Shown one piece after another: positions 35,108 through 45,982 of a stretch of 64,000 nt of DNA; position 1 is the first letter of the stretch; the number at the start of each line of letters is the position of its first letter. Position numbers and translations under genes: made by a program. The stretch lies in contig NC_081407.1 in the NCBI RefSeq assembly GCF_030272615.1, positions 441,347,213 to 441,411,212 of the forward strand, given 5' to 3'. The notes below the pieces were generated by a model. The model saw nothing but the letters and a program-made list of their open reading frames with translations. It was not told the DNA's origin and did not search any database. This stretch comes from Cryptomeria japonica (lineage: Eukaryota; Streptophyta; Pinopsida; Cupressales; Cupressaceae).

Positions 35108-35907
35108 TGTTGGCATTCTACGATCTTATGAGAATAGTTGATGTTGGCAACCAACTCGTAACCAACTGGAAAACATTTGTCAAACCACTGACAGTTACCA
35201 GCACCGTCAATAGACTTCTACATACACCGGTAGGCACTTCACCGATAGTGGCAATAATGTATATTGACACTCAAGCCGACATGGAATAAACTTTATTTAT
35301 TATTTTATATTGTAAAAATCTTTTGTACAATCCGACATGGTATATTGTAAAAGACTCATATATATGTATGAGATCTTATACGTCATTTTGTAAGAGATAG
35401 GATAGATGATAAAAGGATAGCTGATAAAAGGATAGATGATATTTTTGATATAGTTGATAGCGAAGGTTTTGGTAATAGACCAAGCTTAAACCGGCACTGA
35501 ACCTGGCATAGCTGATGCTGATCTGAAGTAGTACATTGTATTGGATTTTGATAATCCATTTTGTAAGTCAGTGAGACTTCTATTTTGTGATTGAGTAGTG
35601 AGCTCTAGGTTGCTAGCCTTCCTGCATGTGCAGGCCCCTCATTGTAAGTAATATTTATTCATTGGCCAATTAGTGAATATTGTGGGTCACAAATCCCACC
35701 GAGGTTTTTCCCACACCGAGTTTCCTTGTTAAATATCTTTTGTTATGGTGTGTTCTCTACTATTCTTATTCATTACATTAATTCTTATTAATCGGTACAC
35801 TATTTTGAGATACAAAGTTCTTAAAAGGTTTAAATATTCTGCTAACCAGTTAGACAATGATTCACCCCCCCTTCTCAGTGTCTTTGGGACTGTCATCGAT
35901 TCTAACA
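35108..35907 (+). repeat. 5' LTR of element B
   Basis: 800 bp, TGTTGGCATT to TTCTAACA. The conserved block lies at 35682-35725 and the C-run at about 35872. Confidence 0.9.
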
Positions 35908-35909
35908 AT

Positions 35910-35920
35910 TGGTATCAAAG
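35910..35920 (+). other. Primer-binding site of element B
   Basis: TGGTATCAAAG, matching the initiator tRNA-Met type PBS with one change, 2 bp after the LTR. Confidence 0.88.
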
Positions 35921-35978
35921 TCTGGTCCTCTATTTTCAAAAGCCTAACACCTTGAGGCATATTTTGACACCGGTACAG

Positions 35979-37100
35979 ATGGAGAACTTAAGAAAACAAT
36001 TGGAAGGAGCTCTTGTAGATTATGATGCTGAGAAATTGAAGAATATCAAACTTGAAGATGATCTAAGGATTGCACATGAATTCATTAAAGGACTTTAGGA
36101 GAACCTTGTTATAGCACAAAATAAAATAAAAGAACTTCATCAGAAGATGTAGAAAGATGATGATGAAAAATAAGCTCTTAATGAACTTGCAAACAAGTTG
36201 AGACAGGAAAACAATAATATGAAGAATGAAATGCAAGATATGACTATGAGGTTATGTAAAGACATTGAAGACAGCAAGAAGAATAAAGAATATTTGACTA
36301 GGAGACTCAATGATACTGGAAATGAAAATCTAAGACTTAGTCATGAAAATGAAATGTTGAAGATAGATCTGATTCACATGCAACATGATAAAACTGATCT
36401 TGTGAGACAAAAGGAAATTCTAGAAAATGAGTTGGCTACTACAAATCAACACAAAGGGAAATTCAAGAAAATTTCAGAGGAGGTTGATGACATGCTGAAA
36501 AGTCAGAAACATAATGGAGATATAAATGGACTTGGATTTGAGATTGGAGAAAGTTTCGGTACTGCAAACAATCTAGATCAAACAAACTGGTAAGACAACC
36601 TAATGCTTATAAGTTTAATGGAAAATGTTTCAATTGCAACAAATATGGTCATAGAGAAAATCAATGTAGAATTAAAAACAATCAGAATATTAATGCACCC
36701 ACTGGTCAATGTTCCAAATGCAACAAAGTTGGTCATAATTCAAAAAATTGCAGAATGAATGTGAAATGCTATGTTTGTGGAAGATATGGACACCTATCTA
36801 ATCAATGCAGAACACATACCGACGTAGGATATGGAAAGGTTATTCAGATAAATAATGTGACTTGTTATGCTTGTAACAAGATTGGACATATTACCAAATT
36901 TTGTAGAAGCAAGACTTCACCGGTGAACAATAGAGGATCCAGTTTGAAAGGCAAAGAAAAGGTAGATGAGGTAAAGCAAGAATTTTCAAAATAATGGATT
37001 AGGAAGAGAGATTAGAATGCTGATGAAACTATCTCTATACTGGTAGAACAAAGTAATCCTCCACCGGTAGGAGATTCTTCATCCAACTAAGAAGTAACCC
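35979..37100 (+). pseudogene. gag: Element B Gag: coiled coil plus tandem CCHC knuckles, stops and a frameshift
   Basis: ATG 35979 opens MENLRKQLEGALVDYDAEKL, a start shared with C. The coiled coil runs to about 36480 with stops at 36096, about 36150 and about 36171. GLGFEIGESFGTANN precedes a frameshift near 36590, where the first knuckles fall in another frame (around 36627-36750). CYVCGRYGHLSNQC and CYACNKIGHITKFC are clear at 36767-36910. The Lys-rich tail ends about 37090. Four knuckles in total are visible by comparison with C. Confidence 0.82.
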
Positions 37101-37243
37101 TTTGGGGGTATCGCAGTAAGTTGAAAGTCATGCAGATTACCCTTGGTTGATGGTGAGAAGATAGATTTCTTCTTTACCGGCAGATGTGTTAAGTTTTCAC
37201 TTAACTGGTGAGCATTTAATGTGGTTGGTAAGAGAAATGTCAT

Positions 37244-37249
37244 TATAAA
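37244..37249 (+). promoter_or_regulatory. Possible internal TATA box before ORF2 (element B)
   Basis: TATAAA 151 bp before ATG 37395, in a spacer aligned with A and C. Confidence 0.4.
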
Positions 37250-37394
37250 TCAGCTAATTTCCCTCTTTTTGAACTCACCAAGCATTCAAATTAGTGGAGA
37301 GTATGAAAACAGAGCGAAGGCATTCAAGGCAAAGGTGCGGATTGATTGCTTTCAAGCATTCATAATACTTTAAGGCAGCTAAAGGTATTTTTCA

Positions 37395-40300
37395 ATGGCT
37401 TCTTCTTCTGCTCCTGAATTTATTCGAAACCCTACTATTGTGGAAAATGTGAAATGCCCTAGTCCTGTATTTAAAATAATTCCCGAAGTAGCTAAGCAAG
37501 ATGATTCTATAGGGGCATTTTCAAAAATTCTTAAAGGTGTAGCTTTTGTTCAAGACCCTAGGATTTATATACATTGCAATATAGAAGAACTAGGTTCCAA
37601 AGAATTGATGAAAATGTATACTAAGGTGATTTGTGATGAAAATGGTGCTGTCAAACCCGAACACAAGGTTATAAAAACTCTAGGTTTTATGGAGATACTG
37701 AACATTCCCCAATTTCTGAAAGAAATAGTAAGAATTGTCTTGAGTATAGCACATGGAGAATTGCTATGGTTTGATTCTGCCTGCAAAATAACCCGACAAG
37801 CAATTAGGGCAGTAACTGGTTTACCCTCAACCAACAATAGACCTAACAAAACAAAGAAGATGCCTAACAACAAAGTGATGACCCTAACTAGAGAAACATT
37901 TGACAATAGATCACTGAGAGTGAATGATATCAAAGGCATCAATGTGAGATTTGTGAGTATGGTGCTAGGTTACAAGACTACACATTCTAATAGACTAAAT
38001 TTGGTTTCTAGTCTTTGTATAAATAGTGCTTATGAGATGGTCAACAATAATGCAATGATAGATGTGTGTGAATAGATAAAAGATAAGCTCATTGATAATT
38101 TGAAGAAGATTAAAGGAGATAAGAAAGGGACATTCCGATTTGGAAATCTTTTGGTATGTTTGATGATGTATTTCATTAAGAAAATCCCTGGTACAGGACC
38201 TAAAGACTTTGGATATGATATACCAGTAGGAAAATAATTACGGGAAGCTTTTACCGGCATGGAAATTACTAGAGACAACAACATAATTGAATACTTCAAA
38301 ACCTTCTAGGCTAAAATGAAAACTAGAGAAAGGCTACCATAGAGTGTAGTGGACAAGTATGACAAATAAATCTATTTTTTTATCAAGAGAGATGAGACAT
38401 GGATGGAAGCTATACTCCCTAGGACTGTCTGGGTGACTAAAATGGGATATGAGGTGGATCTTAACATTTTGGAGACATATGCTAAAGCATTACTAGATGC
38501 ACTGAGAGAACCATCAGAACAAGTTTTTGGTAGTGCTGAGATAATTGAAAGTGATGTAAATACATTGAAGGAAAGAAAGAAAAGAGAAAAAATTATTAGA
38601 GATGCTTCTAAGAAAGTTAAGCAAATCAAAGAAAATGTAATGAACATTAGTGGCATATCGGCTACTAAGCTTGAAGGACTTCAACCGGAGGCACACATTT
38701 CACCGGTTGGCACATCTTCTGGAACTGAGAGTGATAAGGCAGCTGAGTTTAAAAGAGTAGAAAGGAGGAAGAGAAAACCTTCACTGGTACCCTCTCCTTC
38801 ACCCAAGAGAACAAGGACTTTAAGGAAGAAACAAAAGGCAGTAAGGGGAACACCAAAGAAATTAACACCAAAGAAGTTGACACCAAAGAAGAAACAACAA
38901 CCTGTCACCCCTTCTTTAAATGATTTACTAAATGAAATAATTGATGATGGAAATTTGGCCAATGTACACCAACTATATAACACATTTAATGATTCAGACA
39001 TGGAAAGCATTGAGAAAAGTATAATTTTACATCTGGACATATATAAAAAAGTTTTAATTGAAGTTGTGGATGAGTTACCCAATGATCTATATAGGACATT
39101 GGAAGCAAAAAGGATTGCAGTAATGAAATTAGATAAGAAACTAAAAGTTGAGAAACTTCTGGCTATACATCCTATGAATTCAAAAGAAGAAATTGATGAA
39201 TTAATCTTTGAGGCTAACCGATCTAATTTTGCCAGTGGACACCGACAAATAAGTTTAATGTTAGGAAGAGTAAAAGAGATTGCAAATGAAATTGCTGATA
39301 ACTGGGATATATTATTTATGGAGAAGGAAAAACAAGAGGAAATGAACCGGCCAAAGAATTTTTGTAAAGTGTATCAGAAGGATAAGGACAAGGGCAAAGG
39401 TAAAGTTGGTGGTATTCAGAACATCAAGATCACTAACAATTTACCGCCACCTTTGGATACTGCACCGGTACATACAGATGATCCACTGGTTATTAACATT
39501 GAAGGTGTTACACTTGATGACACTAATCCTAAATCTGAGATACTATTCACCATGAATGTGGATACTCAGGAAGTGAATATTGTTGTAGATAAGGACAGTG
39601 CAGAGGTTAAGGAAGACAATGTTGACTATGGCAACATGGCTAAGAAACCAGTAGAGACCATTGAGGTTGACATACCAATCCAAACAGAGCAACCATTAGA
39701 AATAGAGAAACCTATTGAAGGAATAGATGCTGTCACAGGGCCACCAGAGACTGAGATACTGACAAAACTTACTGAGAAACCTACTGAGGCAGAGGTACAT
39801 ACTGAGGTAGAGAAACTGACAATAACTGGGACATCAAAATAGTCTAAGAAACCCTTTCTAGTTGAGATGCAAACACAGACTGATCCACCAGAGGTAAACA
39901 CAAGTAAAATGGTTACAAATGATGGAAGCACAAAGGTAATAAAGGCAATTGGTGAGACTTCTGGCACTTCAAGAGAATTCAAACCTACAAATGTTACAGA
40001 GGTACTCTTGGATTCAATCAAAAAGATAATGAATTGAAATGCTTTGGCCTACAAGGCAATTGATAACATTGTACCTATTTTTTAATTTATTGTACCTAAT
40101 TGTAACATAGATCACATTAAGGATTCTCTAGGAAAATTAGACACATTGTCCAAATTTATTGCTGACAATGTCATAATGGTTGAAAAAGTGAATGAGGATA
40201 CAATAAAGGACAAAGTTGAAAAAGAGAAGAACAAATTCTTTGATGACACCATAAAGAAGTGCACTGAACACCTAAATACATTATTACCGACACTGAACTC

Positions 40301-40765
40301 TACTATTCTGGAGTACAAAGAGCTATACAGGGAAACATGCAAACCTCACCTTCTAATAGAGGACATAGACAAGGAGGTCAATAAAACACAAAAGGAAATT
40401 GATGACATAGTGGATAACATAATTGGTTCATCTGGTCACATATCAGTTTTTTGAGCAAGAAATGGCAGGATTTGAGGAAAAATTAGAGAATCTCGAGAAA
40501 GAAAAGGCAAGAATAAGGTCTAATGCTAGAGAGCTTAAAAACAAACTTGGTTCTAAGTTGGAAAATCTTATTTCTCAGAGAATAGAAATATCTAAGGAAT
40601 TAATTCAGGGAGAACGATCACCGGAAGATCACATGCATTATCTCACCGACACGATCCAACAAATTGAGGCAACCTTGAAGGACAACAAAAGGTTTATGCA
40701 GAGTTTGAATTTGGTTTTGGTAGATATCTTTCAGATAGTAACCAACCAGTTACAGACTTTGAGGT
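37395..40765 (+). pseudogene. Element B ORF2: giant non-pol protein, best-preserved middle part
   Basis: ATG 37395 (MASSSAPEFIRNPTIVENVK) opens a frame with stops at 38073, about 38235, 38307, 38340 and 38367, then 480 codons open (38403-39842), one stop, stops near 40035 and 40081, and a frameshift in a T-run near 40446, ending at 40765. The same domain order as A: globular N-part (ETLGF-like TLGFMEIL, FRFGNLLVCLMMYF), WMEAILPRTVWVTKMGYEVD, a basic block with three KKLTPKK-type repeats (about 38850-38895), a helical block (ILHLDIYKKVLIEVVDELPN), a Thr/Glu/Pro-rich stretch (EKPTEAEVHTEVEKLTI), and a C-terminal coiled coil. Several stops align with Trp or Gln codons in A or C. Confidence 0.82.
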
Positions 40766-40816
40766 GAAATTTTTGCACTCATTTGACTATTTTTGACAAC
40801 ATTTGTCATTGATGTC

Positions 40817-40968
40817 AAAGGGGGAGTAGTGGAGAGAAAAATACTTCTTCAGAGGAGATCATTTGCTCAGGGGGAGCACATCTTTTTGGAAACTTTTTAC
40901 TTCCATTTTTTTTGGAATAGTTTTTGGATTTTTCTCATGAGTGTTGCCATCAATGTCAAAGGGGGAGA
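40817..40968 (+). promoter_or_regulatory. Polypurine-tract cluster of element B
   Basis: AAAGGGGGAG at 40817-40826, TCAGGGGGAGCA near 40867-40878, and AAAGGGGGAGA at 40958-40968 next to the LTR. Same layout as A and C. Confidence 0.82.
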
Positions 40969-40969
40969 T

Positions 40970-41772
40970 TGTTGGCATTCTACACTCTTATGAAAATAGT
41001 TGATGTTGTCATTGATTACAACCAACTGGCAACTAATTGGCAAACATGTGTCAACCCACCGACAGTTACCGACATCGGCAATAGACTTCTACATACATCG
41101 GCAGGCACTTCATCGACAACGACAATAATGCATACCGACACTCAAGTCGACATGGAATAAACTTTGTTTATTATTTTATATTGTAAATATATTTTGTACA
41201 AGCTGACCTGGTATATTGTAAAAGACTTGTATATATGTATGAGATCTTATAGGTCATTTTGTAAGAGATAGGATAGATGATAAAAGGATAGATGATATTT
41301 TTGATATAGTTGATAGCGAAGGTTTTGGTAGTAGACTGAGCTTAAACTGGTACTGAACCTGGCATAGTTGATGCTGACCTCAAGCAGTACATTGTATTGG
41401 ATTTTGATAATCCATTTTGTAAGTCAGTGAGACATGTTTTGTGATTGAGTAGTGAGCTCTAGGTTGCTAGCCTTCCTGCATGTGCAGACCCCTCATTGTA
41501 AGTAATATTTATTCACTGGCCAGTGAGTGAATATTGTGGGTCACAAATCCCACTAAGGTTTTTCCCACACCGGGTTTCCTTGTTAAATATCTTGTGTTAT
41601 GGTGTGTTCTCTATGTTGTCTCTGCTATTCTTATTCATTGCATTAATTCTTATTTACCGGTACACTGTTTTGAGATACAAAGTTCTTAAAAGGTTTAAAT
41701 ATTCTACTAATCGGTTAGACACTGATTCACCCCCCCGTCTCAGTGTCTTTGGGACTATCATTGATTCTAACA
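40970..41772 (+). repeat. 3' LTR of element B
   Basis: 803 bp, homologous to 35108-35907 with many substitutions and small indels. The conserved block lies at 41535-41579. Confidence 0.9.
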
Positions 41773-42132
41773 TCGTTGAAAAGTCTTATACCAGAAGAAG
41801 AAGAACGAGTCTCTAGACTTCAAGAACTTGAGCTGATTCAAGAACGTTTCCAAAATGCTATAGATCATTTGAAAGCATATCAACAGAGAATGGTGAGAAG
41901 TTACAATCATAGATTTAAGCCACACATTTTTCAAATTGGAGATCTATTTCTAGGGGAGAATCCAAGAAATCAGCAAGACCAAGAAAAGAAGAGACATTTT
42001 GAACTGAACTGGTTAGGTCCTTTTGTAATAGTAGCATCATATGGCTCAGGAGCATACAATTTATCTACACCTAAAGGTGATTGGTTTGATGAGCCCATCA
42101 ATTCTATCCATCTCAAAAAGTTCTATGCTTGA
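41773..42132 (+). pseudogene. Element G integrase, C-terminal part
   Basis: It reads LIPEEEERVSRLQELELIQE, AYQQRMVRSYNHRFKPHIFQ, IGDLFLGENPRN, then HFELNWLGPFVIVASYGSG, SIHLKKFYA and TGA. 'RSYNxxxxPxxFxxGDL' and 'LNWxGPFxV' are the C-terminal DNA-binding region of gypsy integrases. No stop occurs within it. Confidence 0.88.
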
Positions 42133-42412
42133 GATATAAATTCTTGAAAAAAATCAGTAAAAATCAGAAAAGCAGAAAATCCCTAAAAAGTATTAAACAA
42201 CGAAAAAAAAAGAAAAAAAAACAAATATGGAAAAAATGCAATAAATTTAGATAGTGAAAACCTGGTAAACAAGTGCTATCTAAAAGTGAGGTCTTCCATC
42301 TATGAGATCACTTTGCGCACCTATCCACTCCATCCTATCACATCTATCATTTCCATTTATCTTTCACATCTATTGCTTTGAACCATTAGCAGGAAATATG
42401 CAACTTATCAAC
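42133..42412 (+). other. Element G 3' region, first segment
   Basis: A-rich noncoding sequence after the integrase stop. It ends at the duplication TCAAC (42408-42412) where element E is inserted. Confidence 0.6.
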
Positions 42413-43709
42413 AGTAACTAGGAATTCAGACATAAGGTTCATAACACATAAAATCCAACCACAAAGCTAAAATGTTATGAAACAAATCCTAATACATTCA
42501 ATGAAAGAATAGAAACAAAGCATTAAAAGTATATGCAAACCAAACAAATTCTCCTTCCATGTTATTTCATTGTTCTTCTTTCTCCTCCAAATTGGGCTTG
42601 TGTGGATCTCACCTACAAGTGCAAAAGCATGAAGCAAGATTGATTTTGAAAGCACGAGGATACTTGAAAAGTGGTCGATTGCAAATGATTGAGAAAAGGT
42701 GTCCAATTTATAGAGAAATTGGAGAGAGGGCAAAATTAACATAAAATTGATATTAGAGGCAATTGATTTCGAAAATGGCAAAATTGAGTTGAAGGAAGAA
42801 GGTGATGACACCTTCTATGTCATGAATTATGACATATTGCTAATGCAAAGGTTAGAGGACTAAAAGCCTATGACATCTTGTTATGCCAAAGGTATGATGC
42901 ATTAAAAATTCATGCTTCCACCGAAGCACAAAAATAGGGAGAGACTAGAGAGGACTTGATTATGTGGAAATTGAATTTAGCAAATTAGAAAATGAGGTGG
43001 AAATTAAGAATTAGGAAATAGGAACTAGATGACATTAATTAATAAATTCTCATTTATTAAGTAATTCATAAAAAACTAATTAGCCAATTAAATGAATTAT
43101 TTAATTGTGACACAAGACATAGGGTAAATGAATAAATTCATTTATCCTAAGAGAAATATTAGTAAAGGATCAATAATTTAAGAATTATTAAATCCTAAGA
43201 GAGAAACATAAATCAAGATGATGTCATGAAATATTTAACATGATTGGGATAAGGATTTAATGATTGACAAATTAACTAAAATTTATTGAAATCAATGCTC
43301 AAGATTGATCTTAATGATTGAAATGACAAGGACAATTGACGAAGACAAATGATTGGTAGAAAATCGATTGATGATTGATAAATGATAATTGATTGATAAT
43401 GGTTGGTGACATGACATTGAGAATTGATTGGAATTGATTAGGATTAAAAATAATGATTATATGAAATTGATAGCTAACCATGATCATGAAATGACAATTG
43501 AGATTGACATCGATAAGACCCAAATTGAAACAATTAAATAGGATCGAATAGGAAGAGAAAGCAAAAGAATGACACGATGTTGACAAATGATAAAGACCAA
43601 ATGTGCAACATAGAAGAAGTGTTAGTAAAATACAAAAACCCTAAAATAAGGTCGCACAGACATGTTAAAGTATGACATCGCAAGAGTTGACCATTTTTGG
43701 ATGCCTACA
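42413..43709 (-). repeat. Left LTR (3' in element sense) of element E
   Basis: 1,297 bp; the minus strand runs TGTAGGCATCC to TAGTTACT. The outer terminal base differs from the other LTR (AGTAAC against TGTAAC). AT-rich, no coding. Confidence 0.88.
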
Positions 43710-43723
43710 TTTTGCCCCTCTTT
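43710..43723 (-). promoter_or_regulatory. Polypurine tract of element E
   Basis: The minus strand reads AAAGAGGGGCAAAA directly before the left LTR, the expected PPT position for a minus-strand element. Confidence 0.6.
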
Positions 43724-45982
43724 GAGACAATGTGATTATGCGTGTTATTTCAAAGAACAAAGAAGACATATGCCCCAAACAACAATTAGGATATATGTAT
43801 TCCCCCTTGAGGAATTGGGAAAAAAATTTAGAAAAGAGGCCAATTTGTCAAAAATAATGCCAGGACTAGACCAAGATGATTGCAAGGGCTGACGAAAATG
43901 TTAGTAAGAGGAAATTTGATGAAGAAGAATTAGTGGTGAAGAAAAGCTTGCTTTCACAAATGCACAATAGTAGGTGAAAGCCTTTATTTTGATATGGCAA
44001 AACAGATACAACGCACCATGGAAATTAAGGCCAAGGTGGAAATGCAATCCCTTTGCATAAAATAGACACACTGCAGATAGGGAATGAGTCAAAAACAACC
44101 TAAGACATACATTCCCCAGAATGCTATGAAACACTCCGCAAACAGAAGACAAAAACAAAAAAGGACCATGAGTCATCCCTGCCACTCTAAATCACTTAGT
44201 GACATCATCAAGCAACATAGGAACATGGTCAAAGCCAAAGATAAATCAATAAAAATTCAAAAAAGTCAAATAATCAACATCCTAATATTTGTTGCCAAAA
44301 GTTGAAAATGTTGATAGGATGATCATGATGTTTGGTTTCAGGGAATGCAACACCCCATCTAAAACAAGACACAGTTTGGTTTCAAGTATACTACACCTTG
44401 TATAAGGGCCCATGATAATGGTTGACAAAGATTAATAATGACCATGTTGATGTTATTTTGATTGATGTGACAACTGGATCAGTTTGAATGCTTGGTTGAT
44501 TGAATAGTTTGTCAATTAAAGCATGATTTCATTAAGCACAATGTTTAATGTGTTTCTGTCTTATGTTCACTCAAATGTCTGTTTATGTACAAGAGGGATA
44601 GTTTATTAGCAAAATGAAATGAAAGGATTATTTTAGGATTTTTTATGTTTTCCAATTTTTAGGGTTTTTTTGAAATTTTTTAATTTTTTGTGCTTCTTTT
44701 AGGACGTTTTACGATTTTTTTGTGATTTTTTTCAAGACATTATTAGATTTTTTTTGGGATTTTTTCAGGACATTATTTGATTTTTTTTTGGATTTTTTTC
44801 AGGACATTATTTGGTTTTTTAGGGATTTTTTAAGGACTTTATTTGATTTTTAGGGATTTTTTAGATTTTGCCCCTAGTGTCTAGCAAGGAAAGGAATATG
44901 AAGATTAGATAAACAAGCTTTCTGAAATGTTGGTGGATAGAAGGAAGACAAAGGCCATTTATTATGGAAAAGGTAGAGCGAATTCACTTCCCAAGGGCTA
45001 CTATGCGATGGGATAAGGGACTAGATATGACAATGTAAATCAATGGCATGGACTGAGGGACATGTAAAGAGGTTTTTGAAACCATGTTTGCATTTCACAT
45101 CCTTATGTTAGATCAAGATCAAGGGACAAAAAGAGTGTATGGATGATGACAGGATATGGACAAGGTAAGAAAGATAAAAAATGGATAAAGGATATGAATA
45201 AGATAAGGATGTGATAGGCTAAGGGATAATGATGAAAGGTTGCAATAAGCCAAGGAATATGGATGAAGGGTTGTAATAAGCCAATGGATAAAGACCAAAA
45301 GATATGATAGTCTGAAACTTGTGAATAGGATGCATGATTCTCATGAAGATCCTCAGCCTTGTGAAGATCAAAGGTGGAAAAGGGGGTATGGACATGAGGG
45401 ATGATAAGATAATGGAGGATATGACAGGGATATGATAGGATAGTGAAGGGTGAAACCTATCCCCAAGTATGGTATGCAAGATGTTCATATATTACACATG
45501 ACGCCTATTTGCCAGGTTTTCATCATGGTACTTTCCCAAGGTGCCTATTTGCCAGGTTTTCACCAGTGGACGAATGATTTTTCTTTACTATTTTTTTCTT
45601 TTTTCAATTTTTTTTTACTTTTTTGCTTTTTGTTTCATTTTTCATTTTGACTTTTTTGAAGAAAACGGACATATGATAGGGGATGGAAGGACTCAAGCAT
45701 CTTGTTATTTGGATAGTAGCCTTGAAATTTGCACTACAATAGACCATGGCTATGAAAGGTATGATTAAAGACTTTAACATGATAATGAAATAGAAATGAG
45801 ATGGGACTAAGGATTTAGGCCAAGGATTGGATAGGATGGATGAAAGGATGGAAAAGAGGTGCTAGATAATGGATAGGGTATTGGAAGAATTGGACTTGAG
45901 AAGATGAAAATGTTGGCAAGATTAATATTGGCACACACCTTGAGGGGTAGTGGACTGATGAAGGAAAAATGGATTTTGGATA
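43724..45982 (-). other. Element E 3' noncoding region
   Basis: About 2.2 kb between the end of the long frame and the PPT. The openings are short and on both strands, without protein character. It includes a T-rich tandem array (44637-44876) and many GGATAAGGATATGA-type words. Confidence 0.55.
44637..44876. repeat. T-rich tandem repeat, unit about 33-36 bp
   Basis: Recurring GGACATTATTTGATTTTTT followed by GGGATTTTTT, about six degenerate units. Confidence 0.75.

Larger units (their letters stand above)
35103..41777 (+). mobile_element. Element B: complete pol-less Sirevirus-like LTR element inside integrase of G
   Basis: LTR 35108-35907, PBS 35910-35920, gag, TATA, ORF2, PPT cluster, LTR 40970-41772. 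The flanks are TCCTT (35103-35107) and TCGTT (41773-41777), a 5-bp duplication with one change. The integrase reading frame is continuous across the insertion point if the element and one duplication are ignored, which confirms both boundaries. The LTRs are clearly diverged (roughly 90% by eye), so B is older than C. No pol domain exists between gag and ORF2 or between ORF2 and the LTR. Confidence 0.9.
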
